A stretch of 64,000 nucleotides of DNA from Methylobacterium sp. Leaf118 (GTDB lineage Bacteria > Pseudomonadota > Alphaproteobacteria > Rhizobiales > Beijerinckiaceae): positions 1-64,000 of the forward strand of contig NZ_CAKLBV010000013.1 of NCBI RefSeq assembly GCF_920984675.1. Reading direction: 5' to 3'. The notes beneath the pieces are model-generated. The model saw only the letters and a program-made list of their open reading frames with translations. It searched no databases and was not told where the DNA came from. This document shows, one piece after another, positions 35,267 through 43,963 of the stretch. Positions within the stretch are counted from its first letter, which is position 1, and the number at the start of each line of letters is the position of its first letter. A program made the position numbers and the translations under genes.

Positions 35267-35728
35267 ATGATCGACGACATCTACAACCGCCGCATTCTCG
35301 AACTCGCCGCCGATATTCCCCGGCTCGGGCGGCTGCCCGCGCCGGATGCCACCGCCACCGCCCATTCGAAGCTGTGCGGATCGACCGTGACGGTCGATTT
35401 GGCGACCGATCCGGACGGCACCACGGTCACGGACTTCGCCCATGACGTGAAGGCCTGCGCCCTCGGGCAGGCCTCCTCGTCCCTGATGGCGCGCCACGTG
35501 GTCGGGTCGAGCGCCGCGGAATTGCGGGCCGTGCGCGAGCGGATGCGGGCCATGCTGAAGGAGAACGGCCCGGCGCCGGACGGCAAATGGGCGGATCTCG
35601 CCGTCCTCGAGCCGGTGCGGGCGTTCCGAGCCCGCCACGCCTCGACGCTCCTCACCTTCGACGCGGTGGTCGACGCCCTCGACCGCATCGCCGCCCGCAA
35701 GGGATCGGGCGCGCCCGAGGCCGCATGA
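35267..35728 (+). CDS. NifU/IscU-like iron-sulfur scaffold-fold protein with one cysteine missing
   Basis: The 153-residue protein aligns with the NifU N-terminal/IscU fold. Two of the three cluster-ligand cysteines are present (C37 in SKLCGS, C64 in KACALGQAS). The third, normally HCS, is replaced by Ala125 in ARHAST, and the Asp after the first Cys is Ser39. It may therefore bind a cluster differently or serve in delivery rather than assembly. It is followed 7 bp later by yidD, a pairing often seen in alphaproteobacteria. No suf or isc genes are nearby. Confidence 0.83.
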   Translation: MIDDIYNRRILELAADIPRLGRLPAPDATATAHSKLCGSTVTVDLATDPDGTTVTDFAHDVKACALGQASSSLMARHVVGSSAAELRAVRERMRAMLKENGPAPDGKWADLAVLEPVRAFRARHASTLLTFDAVVDALDRIAARKGSGAPEAA

Positions 35729-35735
35729 ACCACCC

Positions 35736-36086
35736 ATGATCCGACACGCGGCGCATCTCGCCATCCGAGCCTACCAACTCACCCTGTCGGGGCTGGTCGG
35801 GCGCCAGTGCCGGCACTGGCCCTCCTGCTCCGACTACACCGACGAGGCGATCCGGCGGTACGGCCTCTGGGCCGGCGGCTGGATGGGGGTGTCGCGGATT
35901 TGCCGCTGCGGTCCCTTCGGCACCCACGGAATCGACCTCGTGCCCGCGCGCGTTCCCGAGCGCGCGGCCTGGCACCGCCCCTGGCGCTACGGCCGCTGGC
36001 GCGGGGTCGAGGCGCCGCCGCCGCTCACCTGCGAGGCGGTGGAGGAGGGGGCGGGACGCGCCGCGGAGGCCCAGCCATCCCCGTAG
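35736..36086 (+). CDS. yidD: Membrane protein insertion efficiency factor YidD
   Basis: The 116-residue protein carries the YidD signature: an amphipathic N-terminal helix (IRAYQLTLSGLVGRQCRHWP) and the cysteine-rich core CRHWPSCSDYTDEAIRRYG and CRCGPFGTHGIDLVP. YidD assists YidC-dependent membrane insertion at the inner face of the membrane. The C-terminal 40 residues are a nonconserved extension. It is co-directional with and 7 bp behind the NifU-like gene. Confidence 0.92.
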   Translation: MIRHAAHLAIRAYQLTLSGLVGRQCRHWPSCSDYTDEAIRRYGLWAGGWMGVSRICRCGPFGTHGIDLVPARVPERAAWHRPWRYGRWRGVEAPPPLTCEAVEEGAGRAAEAQPSP

Positions 36087-36113
36087 CCATCGATCCGCGG
36101 GCGTGGTCCCATG

Positions 36114-36144
36114 AAAAAGGGCGCCCGGCTCGCGCCGGACGCCC
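36114..36144 (-). terminator. Terminator of the Tim44-like gene
   Basis: GGGCG-C-CCGGC (36119-36129) pairs with GCCGG-A-CGCCC (36134-36144) around a TCGC loop, with one internal mismatch. Five A at 36114-36118 give a T5 tract on the minus strand, which makes this a good terminator for the leftward gene. It can also stop the yidD transcript from the other side. Confidence 0.68.
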
Positions 36145-36170
36145 CTGAATTCAGCGCAGGATCGGGACGA

Positions 36171-37202
36171 TCAGCGGCCCTGCTGGATCGCCGAGAGCAT
36201 CCACGGCCCGTTGGGCTCGCGCAGGAAGGTCCAGAACTCCTTGGCCTCCTGGGCACCGTTCTCGACGTGGCGGTTGGTGGCCCGCTCGAAGACCTCGTCG
36301 CGCAGGGAATAGCGCATGGCGACGGTGGCGTACGCGACCGGACCCTCGCGCCAGGCCTCCGACAGGTCACCCTGGAGAAGCTTCACGTCGGAGATGCGGT
36401 TGACGACGCCGCGGGCGGCGTTGGCGCGCAGCTCTTCCTCGAAATAGCCGACCATTTCCGGCGTCGCGATGCGGCGCAGGGTGGCGAGGTCCTCGCGGCC
36501 ATAGGCGCCCTGGACCTCGGAGAGGGTCCGCTCGAAGGCCTGGAAGTCCTCCGGCTTCACCTGGATCGGCTGCGGACGGGCCATTCCGGCGGAACCGGCG
36601 CCCATCGGGTTCAGGCCGCCAAGACCACCTGGCACAGGACCACCCGGCACCGGGCCGCTCTGCGTCGCCCCACCCGGCATTGACCCCGCTTGCGGCGGGC
36701 CGTTCGGGTCGAGGTTGGAGCGGGCATAGCCGCCGGTGTTGGCCATGGCGGGCTGCGCGCCCTGCTGGCGGCGGCGGAAGAACCGCACCGCGAACATGAC
36801 GATCAGCGCGAGCAGACCGATCTGGAGGATCAGCCCGAGGAACGAGGCGATGCCGCCGAGGCCACCGGAGAAGCCCGCCCCGAGCAGCGCGCCGAACAGG
36901 CCGGCGCCGAGCAGGCCCGCCATGAAGCCGCCGCCGAAACGCGGGCGGTTGGGGGCCGCCATGCCGGGATTGTTCATCCCGGGGCTGGGGCTCGTCTGCG
37001 AGCGCTGCATCGGCGCGCCGCCCATCGTGCCCGGCGAGGTCGCCGTGCCGGCGGGCGGGGCATAGGTCTTGGAGCCGCGGGAGCCGAAATTCGATCCGCC
37101 TCCGCCCGGCCGCGCCTCGACGACGGGCGCCGCCACGGCAAGCGAGGCCGCGAGCGCGAGGAGGGTCACGACGCGCCTGCGGCGCGCGGGAGAGGAAGCC
37201 AT
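36171..37202 (-). CDS. Tim44-like domain membrane protein
   Basis: The 343-residue protein has a signal-like N-terminus (VVTLLALAASLAVAAPVVEA), a Gly/Pro/Ser/Met-rich low-complexity region, a hydrophobic Gly-rich segment (about 92-145, including IASFLGLILQIGLLALIVMF), and a C-terminal Tim44-like domain (about 205-343). In mitochondria the Tim44 fold binds membranes and import machinery; bacterial members are envelope proteins of unclear role. ATG 37202 is supported by GAGG 8 bp upstream. The region around 170-195 contains a short PGGPVPGG repeat. Confidence 0.83.
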   Translation of the reverse strand: MASSPARRRRVVTLLALAASLAVAAPVVEARPGGGGSNFGSRGSKTYAPPAGTATSPGTMGGAPMQRSQTSPSPGMNNPGMAAPNRPRFGGGFMAGLLGAGLFGALLGAGFSGGLGGIASFLGLILQIGLLALIVMFAVRFFRRRQQGAQPAMANTGGYARSNLDPNGPPQAGSMPGGATQSGPVPGGPVPGGLGGLNPMGAGSAGMARPQPIQVKPEDFQAFERTLSEVQGAYGREDLATLRRIATPEMVGYFEEELRANAARGVVNRISDVKLLQGDLSEAWREGPVAYATVAMRYSLRDEVFERATNRHVENGAQEAKEFWTFLREPNGPWMLSAIQQGR

Positions 37203-37291
37203 CGGGTAAACCTCGGTCACCATCTGCAAGCGGGCGGGAAATCGCCCTCTCAAAGATGGTGACGGCCCAGCCGGGTTTTTAGTCCATCCGT

Positions 37292-38371
37292 TCAGCCCGC
37301 GGCCGGGAAGACGAGACGGACGGTCGCGCCCTCGCCGGGGCGGCTGTCGATCGAGATGGTTCCGTTCTGCCGCTTCATCAGCCCGTGGACGATGGCGAGC
37401 CCTGCCCCGCGCCCGGCCTCCCGGGTGGTGGCGAAGGGGGCGAGCGCCCGCGACTGCATCTCCGGCGTCAGTCCGTGGCCGGTATCCGTCACCGTGAGGA
37501 CGACGGCGCCGGCCTCGGGGCGCTGCAGGGTGCGGTCCCCGGGCTCGACCATGGAAAGCACGAGGCTGATGCGGCCCTCGCCCGCCATCGCCTCGCAGGC
37601 ATTGGCCAGGATGTGGGCGAGCGCCAGCTCGACCTGGGTCGGATTGCACAGGGCCGCCGGTAGTCCCTCCGGCACCGTCAGGTCGAGGCGAATGCCGGGC
37701 GGCAAGCCCGGGCGCAGGCCGGTCAGCGCCGTCTCCACCGCCGCGCCGAGATCGACCGGGCGCAGATCCGGCGCGATGCGGCGGGAATGGGCCAGCAGCT
37801 GGCGCGTCAGCGCGGCGGCGCGTTCGGAGGCCTCCGTCGAACGGGTGACCGCCCGCTGGATGAACGGCTCGGGCCGGTCGCCGAGACGGCGCTTCAGGCC
37901 GTCGATGTAGCCGATCAGGATCTGGAGGAAATTGTTGAACTCGTGCGCGACGCTGTTGGTGAGGAGCCCCAGCGCCTCCCGCTGCCGCGACAGGGCCAGC
38001 GCCCCTTCCGCCTCCCGGCGCCGGGTCGCGTCGACGATCTGGACGAGGAAGCGGCCCGCGGCCCCCGGCATCGGAGCCGCAAAGGTCTCGCCCCAGAACG
38101 AGGCGCCGTCCGCCCGGGCGAGGAGCAATTCGACCTGCACGCCCTCGCCGCGCCCGAGGGCGTCCCGCAGGGTGGTCCAGCCGGCATGGTCGGCGTGGCG
38201 GCATTCGAGCGAGGCGAAAGGCCGTCCGGCGAGCGCATCCCCCGGGAGCCCCGTCAAGGCGAGAAAGGGCGGGTTCGCGGCGGCGACGACCAGGCCGGCC
38301 TCCGCGGTCGCGAGGACGAGGGAGGGCAGCGGCAGGGCCGCCAGGACGACGTCCTCGGGAAGCGCGCGCAT
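37292..38371 (-). CDS. PAS-domain sensor histidine kinase
   Basis: The 359-residue soluble kinase has an N-terminal PAS domain (about 8-118, ending QIVDATRRREAE), a dimerisation/phosphoacceptor helix with H143 in SVAHEFNNFLQIL, and a HATPase domain with N-box NACEAM, G1 TDTGHGL and G2 GRGAGLAIVHG. No receiver or transmembrane segment is present. The HEFNN form of the H-box is that of hybrid and PAS-type kinases near nitrogen- or light-sensing families. No response regulator gene adjoins it. Confidence 0.88.
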   Translation of the reverse strand: MRALPEDVVLAALPLPSLVLATAEAGLVVAAANPPFLALTGLPGDALAGRPFASLECRHADHAGWTTLRDALGRGEGVQVELLLARADGASFWGETFAAPMPGAAGRFLVQIVDATRRREAEGALALSRQREALGLLTNSVAHEFNNFLQILIGYIDGLKRRLGDRPEPFIQRAVTRSTEASERAAALTRQLLAHSRRIAPDLRPVDLGAAVETALTGLRPGLPPGIRLDLTVPEGLPAALCNPTQVELALAHILANACEAMAGEGRISLVLSMVEPGDRTLQRPEAGAVVLTVTDTGHGLTPEMQSRALAPFATTREAGRGAGLAIVHGLMKRQNGTISIDSRPGEGATVRLVFPAAG

Positions 38372-38470
38372 GCGATAGGTCAGGCTGCCGAAGGCCGGGC
38401 CGCTCGGACCCTGGAGCCCGATCGATAGCCGCTTTGCCCGCGCTTCGATACTGCCCGACGCCCGGCCGTG

Positions 38471-39160
38471 TCAGCGGTTCGCTGTCGTGACCGGCGAGGC
38501 GCCGTTGTTGAGCGTCACCCAGGCCCGCCCGTCCTGTCCCTCGCGCTTGACGAAGGAATAGCCGGTGCGCTGCCAGGGCAGGACCGCGTTGGTCTTGTTG
38601 TCGAGGATCAGGTCGCCCCGGTCGGTGCGGACCATGAGCACGGCGTGGCCCTCGCCGATCTCATCGATCACCACGGTCATGCGCAGGGCCCGACGGGGAA
38701 GACGCCGCTCGATCAGCATCCGGCGCTTGAGGAGCTGGATGTCCTCGCAATCGCCGAAGCCGTCGTCGGGGAAGTCCCAGCGGTCGACGACCCCCCAATG
38801 AGCCGCGTCGGTGATCGGCTTGATGCGGGCATTGACCCGGCGGTTCACCGTGGCCAGCGTCTGCCACACGGCGGGGGTGAGGGCGACGAGAGCGGGCTCG
38901 CTGGTGTCGACGGCGCACTCAGTCGGGTGGCGGGTGCAGAACTCGTTCCAGGCGGCCACGGGCCGGGCCGGCGCGCCCTGGTCGGCGGCGGTGCCAGCCT
39001 CGGGAAGGGATGCGACGGTCTGGGCCTGGGTGGTGGCGCCGCCGAGCAGCAGGGTCGCCCCGAGGAGGGAGAGGTGGGCGGTCCGGCGCAGGCGCTGCGC
39101 CACCGACCCGCGCAGGGCCGTCGAACCGTCGCCGACGTCCCGAAGCACCGCGTACCGCAT
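38471..39160 (-). CDS. Periplasmic transglutaminase-like cysteine peptidase (BTLCP), copy 1
   Basis: The 229-residue protein belongs to the BTLCP/LapG (peptidase C93) family. A signal peptide (about 25-46) is followed by a papain-like catalytic domain with C138 in GDCEDIQLLKR, H172 in GEGHAVLM and D187 in LDNKT. LapG-type enzymes cleave large adhesins in the periplasm under c-di-GMP control. The copy next door is close in sequence, and both end in TANR. No LapD-like receptor is present in the window. ATG 39160 places the signal peptide near the N-terminus. Confidence 0.88.
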   Translation of the reverse strand: MRYAVLRDVGDGSTALRGSVAQRLRRTAHLSLLGATLLLGGATTQAQTVASLPEAGTAADQGAPARPVAAWNEFCTRHPTECAVDTSEPALVALTPAVWQTLATVNRRVNARIKPITDAAHWGVVDRWDFPDDGFGDCEDIQLLKRRMLIERRLPRRALRMTVVIDEIGEGHAVLMVRTDRGDLILDNKTNAVLPWQRTGYSFVKREGQDGRAWVTLNNGASPVTTANR

Positions 39161-39319
39161 GGCCGACCGTCCTGCCGCCCTCGTGTAATGGCAAAGCTTG
39201 CACGGGCTCGCATCCGGCTCAATATGCAAATGAAGGAAAGGTGAAGGCGCGAGGTCCCATTCCCGTGCCGAAGCGAGACATCCGGTGATCGGCTGGCAAA
39301 CCGGCCACACCGGAATGTC

Positions 39320-39979
39320 TTACCGGTTGGCGGTGACGATCGGAGAGGTCGCGCCGCCGAGCGAGACCCAGGCCTGGCTGTCCTGGCCCTCGCGCTTGAT
39401 GAAGACGTAGCCGGTCTCGTGCCACGCCGTCACGGCGCTGGTCTTGTTGTCGAGGATGTAATCGCCCCGGTCGGTGATCAGGGTGAGCACGGCGTGGCCC
39501 TCGCCCTTCTCGTCGATCACCACCGTCATCCGCATGGCGCGCCGGGGCAGGCCGGCCTCCGCCAGCAGGCGCCGCTTCAGCAACTGGAAGTCCTCGCAAT
39601 CGCCCGCCCCGTCCTCGGCGAGGTCCCAGCGGTCGGGACGGCCCCAATGCTCCTGATCGGTGACCGGTCGGATCAGCCGGTTCACGCGCCGGTTGACCGC
39701 CACGAGGGTGGACCAGACCGACGGCGTGAGGGTGATGCGGGTGGGCTCGGCGCGGTCGAACGCGCATTCCTCCGGGTAGGACTGGCAAAAGTCGGTCCAG
39801 GCCAGGATCGGGCGGGCCTCGGCGCCGGGGGTGAGTCCGGCGCTGACGCCGGGCAGAGCCGCCAGGGTCTGGGCCGTCGCCGGGCCGGGCCCGAACAGAC
39901 CGGCGCAGAGCGCGAGGGTGGCCAGGATCCCGCTCTTGAGGAGCCCGGTCCTGAGTAGTCCTGTATCGGCGTTGCGCAT
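39320..39979 (-). CDS. Periplasmic transglutaminase-like cysteine peptidase (BTLCP), copy 2
   Basis: The 219-residue paralogue of the neighbouring gene has a signal peptide (about 10-37, ATLALCAGLFGPGPATA) and the same triad: C128 in GDCEDFQLLKR, H162 in GEGHAVLT and D177 in LDNKT. Long identical blocks such as RMTVVIDE and FVKREGQD-like segments mark a tandem duplication. The start at 39979 is chosen because the upstream open frame is low-complexity and has no signal. The 159-bp spacer to copy 1 suggests co-transcription. Confidence 0.88.
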   Translation of the reverse strand: MRNADTGLLRTGLLKSGILATLALCAGLFGPGPATAQTLAALPGVSAGLTPGAEARPILAWTDFCQSYPEECAFDRAEPTRITLTPSVWSTLVAVNRRVNRLIRPVTDQEHWGRPDRWDLAEDGAGDCEDFQLLKRRLLAEAGLPRRAMRMTVVIDEKGEGHAVLTLITDRGDYILDNKTSAVTAWHETGYVFIKREGQDSQAWVSLGGATSPIVTANR

Positions 39980-40451
39980 CGCAGCTGTCCTTGGAACGAA
40001 GCCAGGATGTCGCCGCACCCCCTCCGCCGCGCTGAAGCCGATGCGCGCAATTTTATCGATTCGCCCCCCCGGACCGGCGCTGCGCGGAAACGGCGAACCG
40101 GGGATCAGGGGGTTGGTGTAAATCCGCCGGATCGGATTAGCGGGGCGGAAACCATCCGCCCGTCGCGCGACGGGCCGGCACCCGCGCCGGCCGGGCGTTG
40201 CGCCCGCCGCCGCTCCGGGCAGAGCGGGGGCCGCCTGGGAAAAACCCGCGGCGGGGGCCGGGGACGGGATACGGGGGGACGACGGGCCCGATCGCGCGGA
40301 GGCGGCCACGCCGCTCCGGCTTCAGTCACGCAGGAGGCAAGTGTCGGGGGGGGCGTCGGCCCGGGCCCCGCGCGGCGGGCGGCCGAAGGTCGAGGCTCGA
40401 ACACGCAAGGAGCGGGACGGTGGAGGCCGGCGGGCGCCGGACCGCGCCCGC
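39980..40451. other. 472-bp interval between BTLCP copy 2 and the PilZ gene
   Basis: No gene is supported here: the open frames are Arg/Gly/Pro-rich by-products of GC content. A dyad AATCCG-CCGGAT-CGGATT lies at 40121-40138, in the region that should drive the BTLCP gene. Confidence 0.45.
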
Positions 40452-41078
40452 TCAGAGCGTGATGCCCTCGTGGAAGCGGTCGGGGGAGATCGGCAGCATG
40501 AACTGGGCGCCGATGCCCCCCTCGAAGTAGCGCACGACCCGGCTCGGGGTCGAGCCGACCATGACGCTCGCGCCGATCGGCGGGGCGGTCGCGGTGGCCA
40601 GGGCCACGCCCGACATCGAGATGTCGATGACCCGCGCCGGGATGATCCGTCCGTTTTCCAGGCGGATCTCCACGCCGGGCTTGACCGGCACGAGACGCTC
40701 GTGCGTGCGCCCCTCGGGCAGCCCGAGGCTCTCGCGGTTGGCGAGCCACATGAGCTGGGAGGCGATCTTCTCGCGCTTGCGTGGCGTGGCGTTCAACTGA
40801 ATCGCGAAGCCGGCCGGCGGGTGGCGCACGATCACGCCCTCCAGCCGCCCGATCTGCTCGAGGTAGAGCACCACGCGTTCGCCGATGGTGCCGAGCACCG
40901 CGCAGGTCACGCGCACGCCGCCCGGGGACATGTCCACGGTCTGGCAGGGATATTCCCGGCGGTCCGAGAGCATGTAGCGGCCGAGCAACTCGGTGCGCAC
41001 GCGTTGGTGGCGCCGTTTGTCGAGGGTGCGGGCGGCGAGCGGGCGCGAGAGAGGCCCGCTCAGGGAGAGCTCGGTCAT
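40452..41078 (-). CDS. Tandem PilZ-domain protein
   Basis: The 208-residue protein contains two PilZ-like domains. The first (about 22-110) has the c-di-GMP-binding arginines in RRHQRVR (22-28) and DMSPGG (49-54). The second (about 123-205) has RTHERL with one arginine of the usual pair missing and DISMSG at 152-157. The first is therefore the likely c-di-GMP binder and the second a degenerate structural copy. It follows the PAS protein gene by 113 bp and precedes the LapG-like peptidases, giving the region a c-di-GMP flavour. Confidence 0.86.
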   Translation of the reverse strand: MTELSLSGPLSRPLAARTLDKRRHQRVRTELLGRYMLSDRREYPCQTVDMSPGGVRVTCAVLGTIGERVVLYLEQIGRLEGVIVRHPPAGFAIQLNATPRKREKIASQLMWLANRESLGLPEGRTHERLVPVKPGVEIRLENGRIIPARVIDISMSGVALATATAPPIGASVMVGSTPSRVVRYFEGGIGAQFMLPISPDRFHEGITL

Positions 41079-41191
41079 GCTGATTCGGCGGCCCGGAGAT
41101 CGGACGTCTCGAATCGATCAGTACCGCCAGGGCCGTTACGAAAGGCTTGCCTCCGACGATTGAACTCCTTCCAGTTGCGCTCCGGTGCCGA

Positions 41192-41824
41192 TTACGACCC
41201 GTTGCGTCCCCCTTCGTGGACGAGGAGATGCCCGAACCGGATCGGGCGCAGGTCGTTGGCGGGCTCGGGCAGGCCCTCGGGGAGGCCGCGCGCCATCGGA
41301 TCGGGGAGGGGGGCGTCGAGGACCCGCTGCGACACCGTCTCGACCCGCAGGACCGGGCGGGTGCCGAGCCAGGTCGGGATGCAATGGGGGCTCAAGGCCC
41401 CGATCAGGCGCGCCTGCGTCTTGCCGCGATGGCGCAGGGGCAGGAGCATCAGTTCGAGGTCGATCGTCTCGTCCCGGGCGGTGACGCCGGTCAGTCCCGC
41501 CACCATGCCGATGGTGTCGCCGGTCACCGTCTCGACGAGGCGCATCGGATCGGCCTCGCTCCCGCGCGCCGCCTCGCCCCACAGGTGGGCGAAGGCGGTG
41601 CCCCGCAGCTCCCGCCCGAACAGGGCGCAGAGGCGGGTGCCCGCGAGCCGCACCGTACCGGTCCGCGACACCGGATCGATCTCCAGGATGAAACTGTCGG
41701 CGAGGAGATTGCGAATCGCGCCGGGCTCGATCTCGCCGCGCTCCGGAGCGGCGCGTTCGCCCCGCAGGCGGTCCCAATAGGCATGCAACTGGCGGCTCGT
41801 GGGATGCTTCATAATGTTCCGCAT
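41192..41824 (-). CDS. PAS-domain (PAS_5 type) protein
   Basis: The 210-residue protein resembles the alphaproteobacterial PAS_5 group. It begins with the characteristic LHAYWDRLRGERAAPERGEI and continues into a PAS core (FILEIDPVSRTGTVRLAGTRLCALFGREL). No output domain is attached. Homologues often sit beside PilZ-domain genes, as here. ATG 41824 is used; MKHPTSRQL at 41812 is an equally possible start. It is divergent from the rhomboid gene. Confidence 0.77.
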   Translation of the reverse strand: MRNIMKHPTSRQLHAYWDRLRGERAAPERGEIEPGAIRNLLADSFILEIDPVSRTGTVRLAGTRLCALFGRELRGTAFAHLWGEAARGSEADPMRLVETVTGDTIGMVAGLTGVTARDETIDLELMLLPLRHRGKTQARLIGALSPHCIPTWLGTRPVLRVETVSQRVLDAPLPDPMARGLPEGLPEPANDLRPIRFGHLLVHEGGRNGS

Positions 41825-41956
41825 CGATACGGCCCGCCCCAAAACGGACCTCGGATTCGCGTCTTGGCGGAACGGTTCACTCGCTCCGTGCCGGCCTCGG
41901 GTGAGGCAGCGCACACCCTATGCCGCGGCCTTCGCCGGCGCCCGTGAAAGCCTTTC

Positions 41957-41968
41957 TTAACCTTAACG
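41957..41968. promoter_or_regulatory. Tandem TTAACC/TTAACG motif between PAS and rhomboid genes
   Basis: TTAACCTTAACG (41957-41968) is a direct doubling of a TTAAC box resembling alphaproteobacterial CtrA half-sites, in the 304-bp divergent interval 41825-42128. The rest of the interval holds no visible gene. Confidence 0.3.
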
Positions 41969-42128
41969 CGGCGGGCGCGGTCCCGGCCCTGCCGCACCGC
42001 CGTGCTGCCGGAGCCTTGGCGGGATCGAGGGCGGTGCCGCAGGAAGCGGCGGCCCGCGCGCAGCAAGAGCCCTGGATTCTCCGCAGCAGGCCCTTGCGGG
42101 GCGGGCGCCCACGCCGACATGGTGCGGG

Positions 42129-42941
42129 ATGAACGTCTCTCCCGACCTGCCGCGACAGGGCCGCGTACCCGTCTTCAACATGCCGGGGATCGTCACCGCC
42201 TCGATCGCGGTGCTGGCGGCGATCCACCTCGTGCGCGCCGTGCTGCCGGACGACCTCGATCTGTCGCTGCTTCTCCACCTCGCCTTCATTCCGGCGCGCT
42301 GGACCGCCGCCCTCGACCCGGCCCGGGCCGCCGAGATCGTCAGCGCGGCCTCCGAGGCGGCGGGCGCCCCCGAACTCGCGGCGGCACGGCGGGAATTCGC
42401 GCGCTATCTCGTGTCCGATCCCGAGGCGATGCCGTGGAGCTTCGCCAGCTACGGGCTGCTGCACGGCTCGTGGATGCACCTGATCTTCAACAGCGTGTGG
42501 CTCGCCGTGTTCGGCACGCCGGTGGCGCGCCGCTACGGGGCGCTCCGGTACGGGCTCCTGGCACTGGCCGGGATCGTGGCGGGTGCGGTGCTGCACCTCC
42601 TCATCGATCCGCTGAGCACGATGCCGCTCGTCGGTGCCTCGGCCGGCATCTCGGCCCTGATGGCGGCCGCCGCCCGCTTCGTGTTCCAGCCTCCGCCGCC
42701 GTTCCCCGCCGCCGCCCCCTGGCAGCTGCCGCCGCGCCCACCCCTGCAGTCCATCCCCGAGCTGATGCGCAACCGCACCGCGGTGCTGTTCCTCGCCGTC
42801 CTGCTCGTCACCAACCTGCTGTTCGGCCTCCTCGCCCTGCCGCTCGGCGGCGCCGACGGACCGATCGCCTGGGATGCCCATCTCGGCGGGTTCCTGGTTG
42901 GGTTCTTCCTGCTGCCGCTGCTGGAGCCGCGCCTGCGCTGA
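42129..42941 (+). CDS. Rhomboid-family intramembrane serine protease
   Basis: The 270-residue protein has six or more transmembrane helices and the rhomboid catalytic pair: S171 in VGASAGISAL and H251 in AWDAHLGGFLVG, with N121 in MHLIFNSVW as oxyanion helper. A Pro-rich loop (187-208) between the serine helix and the last helices is an insertion compared with GlpG. It cleaves membrane proteins within the bilayer; substrates are unknown. It is monocistronic and followed by an unrelated outer-membrane protein gene. Confidence 0.9.
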   Translation: MNVSPDLPRQGRVPVFNMPGIVTASIAVLAAIHLVRAVLPDDLDLSLLLHLAFIPARWTAALDPARAAEIVSAASEAAGAPELAAARREFARYLVSDPEAMPWSFASYGLLHGSWMHLIFNSVWLAVFGTPVARRYGALRYGLLALAGIVAGAVLHLLIDPLSTMPLVGASAGISALMAAAARFVFQPPPPFPAAAPWQLPPRPPLQSIPELMRNRTAVLFLAVLLVTNLLFGLLALPLGGADGPIAWDAHLGGFLVGFFLLPLLEPRLR

Positions 42942-43090
42942 GGGTCGGACAGGGCTGTGCCCTTCCTGCCACGGGGGACTGGGTTCGCGGCCGATGCCTC
43001 GCCGTGCCGGCAATGGACCGGTCCCTTCGCCCGTCAACGGAATGGGTCGCGAGCCGCGATCCGCGCGTCGCTGACGGAGCGTCCTGTCCG

Positions 43091-43963
43091 GTGAAGAACC
43101 CTTTTTCCGCTATCCGCCTCGGCCTCACCGCCGGCCTGACCATCCTGACGGCCGCGCCCGCGCTGGCCGGGTCCGCGGCCCAGCCGGGGCAGACCATCGG
43201 CCTTCCGGTGGGCGCGCAGCTTCCGGTCGGTCTCTACTTCGTCAACACGTCGAGCTTCGGCCTGCGCGAGACCCTGCCGCGGGATTCGGAGAGCAACGTC
43301 AATCTGCCGACCTTCGCCTGGGCGACGCCCTGGAACGTCCTGAATGCCCGGCTGCAGTTCTTCGTCACCCAGCCGGTCGTGGCCTCCAGCGTGCAGCGCG
43401 CGCCCTATCAGAGCGGCATCGGCCAGACCCTGCTCGCCGCCCAGCTCGCCTGGGACCTCGGCCACGATGTCGGCGTCAGTTACCTGTTCGGCGGCTACCT
43501 GCCGATCGAGACGCGCTTCCTCACGCAATCGGCCTCGCTGAGCCACCGTTTCGCGGTGAGCTACACCGGCAACGACTGGAACATCACCGCCAACCTTCTC
43601 TACGGCCTCTTCCTCGAGACCCGCTCGCCGTCGGGCACCCTCTATCCCGACTACCTCAACCTCGACCTGACGGTGACGAAGAAGTTCGGCAAGTGGCAGG
43701 TCGGACCCGTGGCCTTCGCGTCCACCGACCTGCCGACCGGCGTCGCCGGCTATCGGCCGCAGGGCCAGATCGCGGTCGGGGGGCTGGTCGGCTACAATTT
43801 CGGACCGGTGAACCTCCAGGCCTACGTCACCCGCGACGTGGTGGAGCGGAACTACGGCGGCCGCGAGACCCGCGGCTGGCTCAGGGCGATCGTCCCGCTC
43901 TATCAGAACAAGGCCGAGGTCGAGCCGAACCGCACGACGGTGACGCGACGCCAAGCCGAATGA
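43091..43963 (+). CDS. MetA-pathway/phenol-degradation-type outer-membrane protein
   Basis: The 290-residue protein has a signal peptide (TAGLTILTAAPALAGSAAQ) and a beta-barrel-like sequence with the features of the Phenol_MetA_deg/SphA-like family (AWATPWNVLNARLQFF, YLFGGYLPIET, LNLDLTVTKKFGKWQVGPVAF). It is probably a channel for hydrophobic molecules; the substrate is unknown. The start is GTG 43091, with GGAG 11 bp upstream. Its TGA is the first three bases of a 20-bp tandem repeat, and the last coding codons resemble a decayed repeat copy. Confidence 0.8.
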   Translation: MKNPFSAIRLGLTAGLTILTAAPALAGSAAQPGQTIGLPVGAQLPVGLYFVNTSSFGLRETLPRDSESNVNLPTFAWATPWNVLNARLQFFVTQPVVASSVQRAPYQSGIGQTLLAAQLAWDLGHDVGVSYLFGGYLPIETRFLTQSASLSHRFAVSYTGNDWNITANLLYGLFLETRSPSGTLYPDYLNLDLTVTKKFGKWQVGPVAFASTDLPTGVAGYRPQGQIAVGGLVGYNFGPVNLQAYVTRDVVERNYGGRETRGWLRAIVPLYQNKAEVEPNRTTVTRRQAE

